Shown here: positions 45,571 through 55,093 of the stretch, one piece after another | Position numbering within the stretch: the stretch's first letter is position 1 | How the letters are laid out: every line of letters begins with the position of its first letter | Source: Sphaerothrix epifaneia | GTDB lineage: Bacteria > Cyanobacteriota > Cyanobacteriia > Phormidesmidales > Phormidesmidaceae | Reading direction: 5' to 3' | Assembly (NCBI RefSeq): GCF_042788235.1 | Contig: NZ_JBHZOL010000098.1 | Coordinates: 1 to 64,000, forward strand | DNA: 64,000 bases | Made by a program: the position numbers and the translations under genes | Notes under the pieces: model-generated | The model's database searches: none | Seen by the model: only the letters and a program-made list of their open reading frames with translations | Told to the model about the DNA's origin: nothing

Positions 45571-48087
45571 ATGGTTGCTACCGTCTCTCAAATTCAACTG
45601 GTTACTGATGAAACCCAAAAATTATTGAACTGGGCTAGCCAGGTACACAGTTCTGAGCGTTCTGTTTTTGAAAAAGCTCAGCTTTTAGCCACTCGTTTGG
45701 GCGCTCACTATCGTCCGGATGACGGCTTTACCGAAATTGGCTTTTGGGCACCTGAGCTAGGGGCTGACATGGTACAGCCCAAAAACATTTATTTAGAGTT
45801 ATTAACCCCTAAGCAGTCAATTGAGCCTACCCGATCAGTACAAACCATTCGGTTTCATCGCAGTGCGGTGCAGCTAGAAAAACAAGGTGAATACTTTTGG
45901 GGCGTTTTGGCTGGTGTCAAAGCCGGAACACCCCAAAGCTTCGGCTCGTTTTACTGGCTGCGCTATTTGGACATGACGACGAATGAGGTTAAGGTAATCG
46001 GCGATTGCCTTGCTTATTCTTTGCCGTATGGCGTCTATGCGCCCGCTGAAGTTTACGACATGGTTAGCATGCAGCGCGATCGCGCTGATCTAGCCTACTT
46101 TGCCCAAGGCGAAACTTCACCCGATGGTGTCATTCAGGTACAGCCCCCCAGCCACATTTTGCAACTGCACGTAAATACCGCTTCACCCGATGGCACAATT
46201 GCTGGCCTGACTGAGTTGTATCAGCGGCTAGCCAAAAAAATGCGCCAGCAAGAACCGCTTACCCCCGCTGAGCAAAACTTTGTGGGCTATGATGCCATTC
46301 AACCGTTACCGATTGAACCCACCGTTGAATACCTGGGCAAGCATGAGCTAGGGCATGGCTTTTTCATCTTCAACACTGCCGATGAAGCTGAAATGGATCC
46401 GGAGACAGAAGGGATTGAACCCGAAGTCGGTGATATCAAAATCACGCTGAAAAAGCCAGATACGCAAAACTGGGGTTACGACATTGTGATCTATGGCTGT
46501 TCAGCGACAAATCCTGCCGTGCTGCGATCGCTTAGACCGCACGAACTAGTGGAATTTATTGAGACGCTGCACAATTTTCCGACAGGGCCAATTCAAATTA
46601 TTTACGACATTGTTTACGGCCATGCCGACAACCAGGCGCTCAACTTGCTCAATGGGCGTTTTCTAAAAGGCCCCAACATGTACGGCCAGGATGTAAACCA
46701 CCAAAACCCCACCGTACGGGCAATTTTGCTAGAAATGCAGCGGCGCAAAAACGATACCGGGGTAGACGGCATCCGGGTAGATGGCGCTCAAGACTTTAAG
46801 TTTTTTAATCCGCTATCGGGTCGTGTAGAGTATGACGACCAATACCTGAGCGATATGGCCGAAGTGGTGCAAACGGTGGGGGCACAGCAGCGACGATTGT
46901 TTGCCATCTTTGAAGATGGCCGCCCCTGGCCAGCCGCAGGCTGGGAAGAGATTTCAACCTATCGCAGCATTGTTGAATTCAAACCCGACGCTTTTCAATG
47001 GGGGCCGTTGATTTTTGCCCACAACACGCCCAGCTTAAAAGGCTTTTGGGATCAAAAGTGGCGACGGGTTAAGGAAGTGATGCAGTTTGGGGCAAATTGG
47101 ATTACGGGCTGTGGTAATCACGACACCCTGCGGCGCGGCACTCAGGTAGATCCCACCCTTGAGATTAACTGGAATCTGGGTCGCATCTTGCCAGAGGTGT
47201 TGCACCACGCCTACGACAACCCAGCCATTACCCTACTCACCTATGGGTTCAGTCCGGGCTTACCGATGGACTTTATCAATTGCACAATGCAAGCGCCCTG
47301 GGGCTTTTTGCGCAACACAGACGATCGCTACGGGGTAAAAGTGGTTGCTGAAGAAGCAGGCGGCTTTCTCGACTGGCAGATCATTCCAGAAACCTATGAC
47401 TATCCAGAACTGTTTCCCCGAGTGAAAGGTATGGGCTTCACCCAATTAGCCGAGTTGCGCCAGTTTGTTCGCGGGCTTGATGATGCGATCGCCGAAACAA
47501 ATTATGACCTAGATGAAGTTGCCCAGCTTTGTCAGCGATTTTTAGGAGCAGAGGCCGAAAGCGAAGCCGTTCAGCAAGAGGCGCAAAAGCGCAAGTCAGC
47601 GGCTGAACTGCAAAAGCTCAACATTCCAGGCAAATCTAAAATTTTGACAGAGCTAGATGTGACCAAGCTCAAGCAGTTTGCCAAAGCCTTTATGGAAGAT
47701 GCCCATGAAATCTGCAATGTTTGGCTACAACAAGCTGTGATTGACCCGGAACAAAGCGCCTTTAACCTATCGCTGCGTCAGTTTCGGCAGGCTCATCCCT
47801 GGCTGAGCGATAACCTGACTGAGGGCGATCGCTTTGAGCGCATAAGTAACGCCGATCACACCCTTTTTTATGGGCTACGTCAGGCACCAGACGGCACCCA
47901 GTCCGTCGCCATGGTCGCCCACATGGGGGGTGAACCCTTAACCGTATCGCTAGCCGACTGGCTTGCACTCGACTTGGCAAACTGGCATATTGCCATCGCT
48001 TCTCCTGGCGTCGTTGTAGAGCGTTTGACCGCGTTTGAGCTAAAAGACAGTCAGGCGCTGTTGTTAACCCAAGCAACTGAACCCTAA
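45571..48087 (+). CDS. gghA: Glucosylglycerol hydrolase-like GH13-type enzyme
   Basis: About 838 residues. A glycoside hydrolase barrel is evident: DGIRVDGAQD with nucleophile-type Asp404, IFEDGRPWP with acid/base-type Glu448, and GCGNHDTLR (His517, Asp518). Size and motifs match the cyanobacterial protein I know as glucosylglycerol hydrolase (GghA), which degrades the osmolyte glucosylglycerol when salt falls. I start at ATG 45571; the frame is open to a TTG at 45523. No glucosylglycerol synthesis genes are nearby. Substrate rests on family memory. Confidence 0.75.
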   Translation: MVATVSQIQLVTDETQKLLNWASQVHSSERSVFEKAQLLATRLGAHYRPDDGFTEIGFWAPELGADMVQPKNIYLELLTPKQSIEPTRSVQTIRFHRSAVQLEKQGEYFWGVLAGVKAGTPQSFGSFYWLRYLDMTTNEVKVIGDCLAYSLPYGVYAPAEVYDMVSMQRDRADLAYFAQGETSPDGVIQVQPPSHILQLHVNTASPDGTIAGLTELYQRLAKKMRQQEPLTPAEQNFVGYDAIQPLPIEPTVEYLGKHELGHGFFIFNTADEAEMDPETEGIEPEVGDIKITLKKPDTQNWGYDIVIYGCSATNPAVLRSLRPHELVEFIETLHNFPTGPIQIIYDIVYGHADNQALNLLNGRFLKGPNMYGQDVNHQNPTVRAILLEMQRRKNDTGVDGIRVDGAQDFKFFNPLSGRVEYDDQYLSDMAEVVQTVGAQQRRLFAIFEDGRPWPAAGWEEISTYRSIVEFKPDAFQWGPLIFAHNTPSLKGFWDQKWRRVKEVMQFGANWITGCGNHDTLRRGTQVDPTLEINWNLGRILPEVLHHAYDNPAITLLTYGFSPGLPMDFINCTMQAPWGFLRNTDDRYGVKVVAEEAGGFLDWQIIPETYDYPELFPRVKGMGFTQLAELRQFVRGLDDAIAETNYDLDEVAQLCQRFLGAEAESEAVQQEAQKRKSAAELQKLNIPGKSKILTELDVTKLKQFAKAFMEDAHEICNVWLQQAVIDPEQSAFNLSLRQFRQAHPWLSDNLTEGDRFERISNADHTLFYGLRQAPDGTQSVAMVAHMGGEPLTVSLADWLALDLANWHIAIASPGVVVERLTAFELKDSQALLLTQATEP

Positions 48088-48110
48088 AGCGATAGCTTAG
48101 CCCCAAGTGC

Positions 48111-48172
48111 TAAGCCCCTTCAATGGCTGCAAGCCTCTGACAGCAAAGCTTTTCTCCTATCTTTAGCTATAT
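48111..48172 (+). repeat. Dispersed intergenic repeat, copy F
   Basis: Has CAATGGCTGCAAGCCTCTG, ACAGCAAAGCTTTTCTCC and CTTTAGCTATATCAG. Lies between gghA and uvrB. Confidence 0.68.
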
Positions 48173-48382
48173 CAGCAGCAGCGAGACTAAACATTGGGTG
48201 CCTACCGAGACAGCAGCCTAGGGCAGATCATGGCATCGTTCAGGCAAGTTCGGTTATCTACCAGGATTTTGATCGTGAGGTAACCAGCGATCGCGTCAAG
48301 ATTCGTCATCATAGAAGAGTACAAACTTTCTATTTTTAGATCCTGCTGGCTGCGTCTCAGTTTCTTTACCCCAGAAGCTTCT

Positions 48383-50440
48383 ATGAATTTCAACATTCAA
48401 GCGCCGTTTGAGCCAAAGGGCGATCAGCCAAAGGCGATCGCTCAGTTGTCCCAATACCTCAGCCAAGGTCACCGCTACCAAACCTTGCTAGGTGCAACGG
48501 GTACTGGCAAAACCCACACATTGGCGCGGGTAATTGACAAAATCGGCAAGCCCACGCTGCTACTGGCTCACAACAAAACCCTGGCAGCCCAGCTCTGCAA
48601 CGAGCTACGAGAATTTTTCCCCGACAATGCCGTAGAGTATTTCATCAGCTATTACGACTACTATCAGCCAGAAGCTTATATCCCCGTTACCGATACCTAC
48701 ATCGCCAAAACCGCTTCCATCAACGAAGAAATTGACATGCTGCGGCACTCGGCCACGCGATCGCTGTTTGAGCGCAAAGACGTGATCGTTGTCGCCTCCA
48801 TTAGCTGCATCTATGGATTGGGTATTCCCTCTGAATATCTCAAAGCCTCCATTCCGCTGCGTGTCGGCATGGAGGTTAACCAGCGGCAGGTACTACGCGA
48901 CCTGGCCTCAATTCAATACGATCGCAACGACCTAGATTTAGGACGTGGTCGCTTTCGAGTCAAAGGCGATGTGCTAGAAATTGGCCCCGCCTACGAAGAC
49001 CGGGTAATTCGAGTTGAGTTTTTTGGCGACGAGATTGACGCTATCCGCTATATTGACCCGATTACGGGTACGACCATCCAAAGCATGGAAGCGCTAAATA
49101 TTTATCCAGCGCGGCACTTCGTCACCCCGGATGAAAAGCTAGAGCAGGCTTGCCACAACATTGAAGCCGAGTTAGAAACCCGCTTAGAAGAACTCGAAAC
49201 CGAAGGCAAACTGCTTGAAGCCCAGCGGCTAGAACAGCGCACCCGCTATGACTTAGAAATGCTGAAGGAAGTAGGCTACTGCAACGGCGTCGAAAACTAT
49301 GCGCGTCACCTAGCGGGGCGAGAACCCGGTTCTCCGCCGGAGTGCTTGCTAGATTATTTTCCCCAAGACTGGCTACTGGCTATTGACGAATCGCACGTTA
49401 CCATTCCACAAATTCATGGCATGTACAATGGCGATCGCTCGCGCAAGCTAGTGCTTATTGATCATGGCTTTCGCCTACCGAGCGCCGCCGATAACCGCCC
49501 TCTCAAGGCGGAAGAATTTTGGCAAAAGGTGAACCAGTGCATTTTTGTTTCGGCGACACCGGGCGTGTGGGAGCTAGCCCAATCGGGCGGCCAGATTGAC
49601 ACCATCGCCAAAGGTAAAGACGAGAAAAAAACCTATGTAAACGGCACAGGGCGCGTAGTTGAGCAAGTCATTCGGCCAACGGGGGTTGTTGATCCAGAAA
49701 TTTTTGTCCGCCCAACCGACGGGCAAGTCGATGACCTGCTAGGTGAGATTAAAGAGCGCGTGCTGCGCCAAGAACGAACGTTGGTTACCACCTTAACCAA
49801 GCGCATGGCCGAAGATCTCACTGAATACCTTGACGAACACGGCGTCCGAGTGCGCTATTTGCACTCTGAGATTCACTCCATTGAGCGAATTGAGATTTTA
49901 CAAGATCTGCGTGAAGGCAATTTTGACGTTTTGGTTGGCGTAAACCTGCTGCGAGAAGGGCTAGACTTACCGGAGGTTTCGCTAGTAGCCATCTTAGATG
50001 CCGACAAAGAAGGCTTTTTGCGGGCAGAGCGATCGCTGATTCAAACCATTGGTCGGGCGGCTCGTCACGTCCAGGGGCAAGCCATTCTCTATGCTGATAA
50101 CCTAACAGACAGCATGGCTAAAGCGATCGATGAAACTGAACGTCGCCGCGCTATTCAAATTGCCTACAACCAAGAACATGGCATTACACCCAAACCGATT
50201 ATTCGCCGCAAACAAAATGCCATTCTTGCTTTTCTAGAAGTTTCTCGTAAGCTCAACGCCCAAGAACTAGATCAGGTTTATGAACAAAGCGACGAACTAC
50301 CGCTTGAAGACATTCCTGAACTGATCGGCCAGTTAGAAAAACAAATGAAAGAAGCAGCCAAAAACCTGGAGTTTGAAGAAGCCGCTAAATACCGCGATCG
50401 CATTAAAAACCTGCGGGACAAGTTAATTGGTAAACGCTAA
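48383..50440 (+). CDS. uvrB: UvrABC excision repair subunit B
   Basis: 685 residues, complete. Walker A GATGTGKT (37-44), the beta-hairpin YYDYYQPEAYIP that inserts into DNA, DESHVTIPQ, helicase motif SATPG, LREGLDLPEVSLV, IQTIGRAARH, and a C-terminal UVR domain (LEFEEAAKYRDRI) that contacts UvrC. UvrB verifies damage after UvrA loading in nucleotide excision repair. Single gene with no operon partners. Confidence 0.98.
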   Translation: MNFNIQAPFEPKGDQPKAIAQLSQYLSQGHRYQTLLGATGTGKTHTLARVIDKIGKPTLLLAHNKTLAAQLCNELREFFPDNAVEYFISYYDYYQPEAYIPVTDTYIAKTASINEEIDMLRHSATRSLFERKDVIVVASISCIYGLGIPSEYLKASIPLRVGMEVNQRQVLRDLASIQYDRNDLDLGRGRFRVKGDVLEIGPAYEDRVIRVEFFGDEIDAIRYIDPITGTTIQSMEALNIYPARHFVTPDEKLEQACHNIEAELETRLEELETEGKLLEAQRLEQRTRYDLEMLKEVGYCNGVENYARHLAGREPGSPPECLLDYFPQDWLLAIDESHVTIPQIHGMYNGDRSRKLVLIDHGFRLPSAADNRPLKAEEFWQKVNQCIFVSATPGVWELAQSGGQIDTIAKGKDEKKTYVNGTGRVVEQVIRPTGVVDPEIFVRPTDGQVDDLLGEIKERVLRQERTLVTTLTKRMAEDLTEYLDEHGVRVRYLHSEIHSIERIEILQDLREGNFDVLVGVNLLREGLDLPEVSLVAILDADKEGFLRAERSLIQTIGRAARHVQGQAILYADNLTDSMAKAIDETERRRAIQIAYNQEHGITPKPIIRRKQNAILAFLEVSRKLNAQELDQVYEQSDELPLEDIPELIGQLEKQMKEAAKNLEFEEAAKYRDRIKNLRDKLIGKR

Positions 50441-50663
50441 TTTCACCAGCCCCAAACCTGACCCATCAATAGACCAAAGACGCTTGATAAATCAGCCATC
50501 ATTCGCTTGACAAAAACGTTAAGCTACACGAACTGAGTTTTTGGTCAGTCAAATTCTAAAGTTCTGATGAAGTTTGAGCAACTTTTTCAAGACTTATAGT
50601 GAAATCAGCTCTGTGAGGTGATCTGAAATCATTGTTGGGGATTTCCCTCAAGGAGCCATATTG

Positions 50664-51476
50664 ATGGACTTTAATGTAGTTCTCACCAATACGATTGATG
50701 TCGTAGTGGCTTTGGGCCTCAAAATTTTGGGGGCCATTGTTTTTTGGTTTGTAGGCCGCTGGCTAATTGGCTTAGCCATGAATCTACTCACCCAAGCTTT
50801 TCGTCGCAGTGGTGTAGAAGAAACGCTCCTGGTCTACTTAAAAGCGACGTTGGGCGTTTTGCTCAATGTTGTCTTAATTGTGGCAATTTTGGGCTTTTTT
50901 GGCATCGAAACGACTTCTTTTGCAGCGCTGCTGGCGGCGGCTGGTATTGCGATTGGAGCCGCTTGGAGTGGATTGCTGGCTCACTTCGCCGCAGGTGCTT
51001 TTCTCATTATTTTCCACCCCTTCAAAGTGGGCGACTTTGTCACGGCAGGGGGGGTAACGGGTACCGTGAAAGAGATTGGCTTATTTGTTACGACTATCGA
51101 CACAATGGACAATGTACAAACCATTGTGGGCAACAATGTGTTGTTTTCAGACACGATTCAAAACTTTTCCGCCAATCCTTTCCGTCGGGTTGACCTCGTC
51201 GCTCAGCTCAACCATGATGTGAACCACAAACATGCGATCGCTTTGTTTAAAGAGCGCGTCAGTCAAATTCCCAACGTACTGGTAGAACCCGCTCCAGACG
51301 TAGAAATATTAGAGTTCACGCCGATGGGGCCTGTGTTAGCGGTACGGCCTTATTGCCACAACAATCACTACTGGCAAGTTTATTTTGATACTAACCGCGT
51401 TATTCGGGAAACAGCGGCTGAGGCAAATTTCTCCGTTCCTGAACAGCATTTTGCCGTGTCTCAAAAGGCTGCTTAA
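50664..51476 (+). CDS. Small-conductance mechanosensitive channel (MscS family)
   Basis: About 270 residues with three N-terminal spans, the pore helix AALLAAAGIAIGAAWSGLLAHFAAG of Gly/Ala packing, then the beta domain (FHPFKVGDFVTAGGVTGTVKEIG) and alpha/beta domain. It opens under membrane tension to release solutes after osmotic downshock. The ATG at 50664 has AGGAG at 50651-50655. It lies near gghA, also linked to osmotic change, but they are not in one operon. Confidence 0.93.
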   Translation: MDFNVVLTNTIDVVVALGLKILGAIVFWFVGRWLIGLAMNLLTQAFRRSGVEETLLVYLKATLGVLLNVVLIVAILGFFGIETTSFAALLAAAGIAIGAAWSGLLAHFAAGAFLIIFHPFKVGDFVTAGGVTGTVKEIGLFVTTIDTMDNVQTIVGNNVLFSDTIQNFSANPFRRVDLVAQLNHDVNHKHAIALFKERVSQIPNVLVEPAPDVEILEFTPMGPVLAVRPYCHNNHYWQVYFDTNRVIRETAAEANFSVPEQHFAVSQKAA

Positions 51477-51600
51477 AGCGTTATTGGCTATAAAAAAACC
51501 AGAGAAATTAAACGTTTTTATCTTTGATTTTTCTGCTGAAAGTAACAAAAACAAGTGAGCGCACCCTAGTCGTCCTGTTGGCTCTGATCAGCACCCATTT

Positions 51601-51713
51601 ATAGCTAAAAGCAGCCAGCAGAGCTATAGCAGTAGCCACCCCTGTTAAGCTGCTTTAGTGGCTGCAAGCCGCTGACAGAAAAGCTTTGCTGCTGCCCTTA
51701 CCCTTTGGCTAGA
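51601..51713 (+). repeat. Dispersed intergenic repeat, copy G
   Basis: Begins ATAGCTAAAAGC, then GCTATAGCAGTAGCCACCC, core GCCGCTGACAGAAAAGCTTT (51668-51687), then GCTGCTGCCCTTACCCTTTG. Lies between mscS and the convergent formamidase gene. Confidence 0.78.
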
Positions 51714-51749
51714 GTGACTACAACTGTAGGCTATGAAAATAAAAACAGT

Positions 51750-51800
51750 GAAGGATTCTGACTATCTGTTTGTTGGGTCAGAATCCTTCTTCTTTATTTG
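51750..51800. terminator. Strong terminator in the mscS-formamidase gap
   Basis: 13-bp perfect stem GAAGGATTCTGAC / GTCAGAATCCTTC (51750-51762, 51777-51789), 14-nt loop, followed by TTCTTTATTT. The A-rich 5' flank would allow use on the minus strand as well. Confidence 0.85.
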
Positions 51801-51854
51801 AGGTTGATAGCCCTTTCTACGGGATGGGCATGCTTAACTCAGGAGAATGACTTT

Positions 51855-51906
51855 AACCCCCAGCTTGTTAGCACACCCTCATGCTGCTGTGACTGCTGGG
51901 GTTTTT
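51855..51906 (+). terminator. Second terminator, plus-strand orientation
   Basis: Stem CCCCAGC / GCTGGGG (51858-51864, 51895-51901) with flanking AA/TT pairing, a 30-nt loop containing an inner GCA/TGC pairing, then TTTTT. It lies 6 nt from the stop codon of the opposing formamidase gene. Its plus-strand orientation after another terminator suggests a short transcript in between. Confidence 0.6.
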
Positions 51907-51911
51907 CGTAT

Positions 51912-53270
51912 TTAAACGTTTGGCGGCAAGATTGACTTTTTCAAAATGCCGTGAACCCCCCAGTTGCCATCAACGACCTGGGTAATGCCAAAGTCAGCCG
52001 CTACAGACATCAGCGTAATCGCCTCATCTTCACTCATCCCTTGAGTGGTCATTAAGAAATGGCGCATTTTGCGAAAAGCATCGCGCATAGCTTTATCGAC
52101 TGAAGACTGGCCATAAATATCTTGCTGGGCTGACTCACCCAGTTCTTCTAGATAATTGGCATAGCTAAAGCCGTGGACAACGTATTCGTCGTCGGTTTCA
52201 AGGAGAGGATAGTAGAGATCTTCGAGAACGGTACCGCTCAACTCCGACTGCTTGTGCACCGTTACTTTAATCGTCCCCGTAAGCGAAGTTTCAATGGCGG
52301 TACCTGCCAGTTCCGAGTCGCCCTGGGCTGCGTGGGGATCTCCTAGCGACAGCAAAGCGCCTTCTACGGCTACCGGGTAGTACATTGTGGCACCTTCACC
52401 AATTCGCCAGTTATCAATATTGCCGCCAAAATAGCTCGGCGGAATCGAATCGACAATATCGGTTTCGGCAGGGGCCAGCCCAATGACGCCAAAGTGAGGC
52501 CGAACCGGAATTTGCACACCTTCCAAAACCTCAAAATTTTCGTCAACGGTACTGTGGTCAACGGGGACGCCCGGATAGTCAATCACTTCATGAACAACGC
52601 CATAAGGATCGCTTTGGGGTACCCAGCGATAGCTATAGAGAGCCGTGGCATAATCTTCAGACTCTGTCGCGTCTAGTTCGTAGATGGTGATAACTTCGCG
52701 AGGTTTAGGCTCTTCAATCAGGTCATTGTAGTGGAAGCCCCACCAGGCAGCGGCATTGCTGCCAAAAGTCCGGCCAGAATAGTCAGGGTTGCCGCTAGGA
52801 CGCGGTTTAACATCTAAAATTTGGACTTCTAAAACATCACCCGGTTCAGCGCCATTGATATAGATGGGGCCAGTGAGAATATGCACGCCAGCCCCTTCGC
52901 CAGCGCCTTTGGTATAGACTGCTGGATCAATAGAACCCGCCCCCCGGCGATCGACCGCTTTAAAGTCTGCTGTCCATGCGTAGACGCTTTCAGCCCCAGC
53001 ATCGCCCGCTACCATACGAGCCGCATCGTCGTTAGCATGGTGAGTCAGCGTTTCTACGGTAATGGTATCGCCAGAGTTAACGGTGAGTTTAGGCGCGATC
53101 GCCTGACTAAAATAGCCCCAGTGAACGGTATCTGCATTGGCGGGTAGGTAGTGCGTTTGGGATTCTTGAGCGCCGACACGCCCTAGCCAACCCCCACTGG
53201 CACTGAGTATCCCTAGCAAAGCCACCATCCCCACACTCAAAAGCCCATACTGCCATCGTCGCAGCATCAT
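51912..53270 (-). CDS. Secreted acetamidase/formamidase-family protein
   Basis: 452 residues. An N-terminal signal peptide (hydrophobic LLSVGMVALLGILSASGGWLG, cleavage near VGAQ-ES) is followed by an acetamidase/formamidase fold: PANADTVHWGYFS, GDTITVETLTHH, GPIYINGAEPGDVLEVQILDV, FGVIGLAPAE and GNIDNW. The family hydrolyses formamide or short amides. Secretion is unusual for the cytoplasmic family members and suggests a periplasmic substrate. GAGGAG precedes two adjacent ATGs (53270 and 53267). Confidence 0.88.
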   Translation of the reverse strand: MMLRRWQYGLLSVGMVALLGILSASGGWLGRVGAQESQTHYLPANADTVHWGYFSQAIAPKLTVNSGDTITVETLTHHANDDAARMVAGDAGAESVYAWTADFKAVDRRGAGSIDPAVYTKGAGEGAGVHILTGPIYINGAEPGDVLEVQILDVKPRPSGNPDYSGRTFGSNAAAWWGFHYNDLIEEPKPREVITIYELDATESEDYATALYSYRWVPQSDPYGVVHEVIDYPGVPVDHSTVDENFEVLEGVQIPVRPHFGVIGLAPAETDIVDSIPPSYFGGNIDNWRIGEGATMYYPVAVEGALLSLGDPHAAQGDSELAGTAIETSLTGTIKVTVHKQSELSGTVLEDLYYPLLETDDEYVVHGFSYANYLEELGESAQQDIYGQSSVDKAMRDAFRKMRHFLMTTQGMSEDEAITLMSVAADFGITQVVDGNWGVHGILKKSILPPNV

Positions 53271-53381
53271 CTATCTCCTCACACACGATTGAACACATTC
53301 GAAATGTGGTTATCGTATGGGAACCTGAGGCTAGACTTTGTAGCTTTTCAGACGATGTGGGGTGGATTTGTGCTGAGACAC

Positions 53382-54806
53382 CTAACGATGCGCTTGCAGG
53401 TCACGACGCCGTTTGGACGCATCAAGGGTATCGTCAGTGCCGACGGTTTCCGGAATTGGCTGTAAAATGACAGCTTCATACGGAATAACCCCCGTACCTT
53501 CACTCCCCAAGCAGCGAGCCGCCGCTCTTGACAGGTCAATCGATCGCTGGCCAATATACGGGCCACGATCATTAATGCGAACTACAACGCTGCGATCGTT
53601 CAAGCGGTTGGTAATTTTTAGGCGGGTGCCAAAAGGCAGCGTTTTGTGGGCAGCAGTGAGCGCCTCTTGGTTAAAGATTTCTCCAGTAGCCGTTTGGCGA
53701 CCGTGAAAATAAGGGCCATACCAAGAAGCAGTACCGTAGAAGCGCTCTTGGCTTTCGGTTAGGCCATAAAAGAGGGCTTGAATTGAACCTAAATCTAGCG
53801 GTTCACCCCCTAAAGCTAGGCGCAACTGATCGATCCACTTAATCGTTACCCACTGCTGCTGCCGCTCAGACTGGCTGCTGGTTAAGTTGCTGGCCACAAA
53901 CAGAATTTCGTTGCCCACTTGAGCGGCTGGAACGCCTTGTACCTGGGTCAGTTTTAACAACTCTGCCCGCAAAACCTGTTCTTGCAGTAGGCGGCGTAGC
54001 TTGTTAGCTAACTGATGGGCAAAGGCTTTGTCCCGGAGGGTGCCAATTAAGCGACCTTTCACCCAAACCTGTTGGCTGGCCTGCGGTTCGGTGCCGCTGT
54101 CGCTGACGGGTTGCCAATCAGAACACTGCTTAAGCAATGCTAGCTGCTGTACCTTAGCCTGGGGCTGGCTAGTTTCGGCGGCTGACTTGGCCGCAGCTTG
54201 AATTACCTGAATATCCGCCACTGAAGACCAGCGCTGAAAGCTCGACGCTTTGACGCTTGAAATTTGGCTCAGCATGTCAGCCAGCAAAATATCACCCTCA
54301 GCCGCCGGATCCGGATTGAGCGGCAAGTCGCTGTCGGTAGCAAATAGGGCATTGCGATTTTCGACTAAGGCTGAAAGCTCTGGCTCAAGGCCAAGTTCGC
54401 CACCATGAAGCAGCTTAGCGCGAACCACTAGCTGCTCAACCCCTTGAAACCAAGCCTGCACAGGCGGCGAATAGTCTTCGCCTCGGCTTAAGAAAGTCGA
54501 AAAGTTACCGGATGAAGGGGAATCTGCTTGTACAACGTAACTGGAAGCGGCAGAAGACTTTTGAGAAAATGCTTTAGAGCTACCGAGTAAGCTTCCGTGT
54601 GGCGTGTAGGAGCTATAGGCGGCTGCAGGACGGAGTGCAGAATCGCTAGGGCTAAGATGTTGCCCTACAAGGGTCAGAATATGACCGATAGAGGTGGGAA
54701 TAAAAGGACGCTGAGGGGCTTCCTTGTTGGGCGGTTGTGTCAACTGTTGCGGAGTGAAAAAACTCCCCAGCAGAGACGCTAACCAAACAAATCCTAAAAA
54801 ACTCAT
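53382..54806 (-). CDS. rlpA: RlpA-family septal ring lytic transglycosylase-like protein
   Basis: 474 residues. An N-terminal hydrophobic segment (residues 3-18) is a signal peptide or anchor, then a long region of unknown type (20-350), then a double-psi beta-barrel at 358-448 with ASWYGPYFHGRQTATGEIFN, LTAAHKTLPFGT and VRINDRGPYIGQRSIDLSRAAA. That domain cleaves denuded glycan strands in RlpA. A duplicated Asp/Gln pattern in the middle region could be a wall-binding module, but I do not recognise it. Confidence 0.88.
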   Translation of the reverse strand: MSFLGFVWLASLLGSFFTPQQLTQPPNKEAPQRPFIPTSIGHILTLVGQHLSPSDSALRPAAAYSSYTPHGSLLGSSKAFSQKSSAASSYVVQADSPSSGNFSTFLSRGEDYSPPVQAWFQGVEQLVVRAKLLHGGELGLEPELSALVENRNALFATDSDLPLNPDPAAEGDILLADMLSQISSVKASSFQRWSSVADIQVIQAAAKSAAETSQPQAKVQQLALLKQCSDWQPVSDSGTEPQASQQVWVKGRLIGTLRDKAFAHQLANKLRRLLQEQVLRAELLKLTQVQGVPAAQVGNEILFVASNLTSSQSERQQQWVTIKWIDQLRLALGGEPLDLGSIQALFYGLTESQERFYGTASWYGPYFHGRQTATGEIFNQEALTAAHKTLPFGTRLKITNRLNDRSVVVRINDRGPYIGQRSIDLSRAAARCLGSEGTGVIPYEAVILQPIPETVGTDDTLDASKRRRDLQAHR

Positions 54807-55093
54807 TGCTATTATTTGAAGTTCGATCTCACTCAGGACTGTTTAAACAACTCACTTTTGTAATCTGTGATGCAGAATCAGAGATTAGCTAGTGTATCAA
54901 CTTTATGTCAGCTTGGGATCGGTGCCACTAGACGGGGGCTGCCTAGCCAATTTAGACTTTATCGGTCTTTTAGCGTTTGCTTTGTGAGTATAAAGTGTTG
55001 ACTAGTGTGACTTAAAACACAGACCAACAGATCTCCCTGATGATAGACATTGAGTTTAGCGGTTGGGGTCAGCCAATTTACGTAACTTAGTAA

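Noticed and set aside
53270..53300. CTCCTCACACACG near the formamidase start, resembling the conserved motif of Yfr1 RNA
   Set aside because: On the minus strand it is simply the GAGGAG ribosome site before the ATG; the rest of Yfr1 structure is missing.
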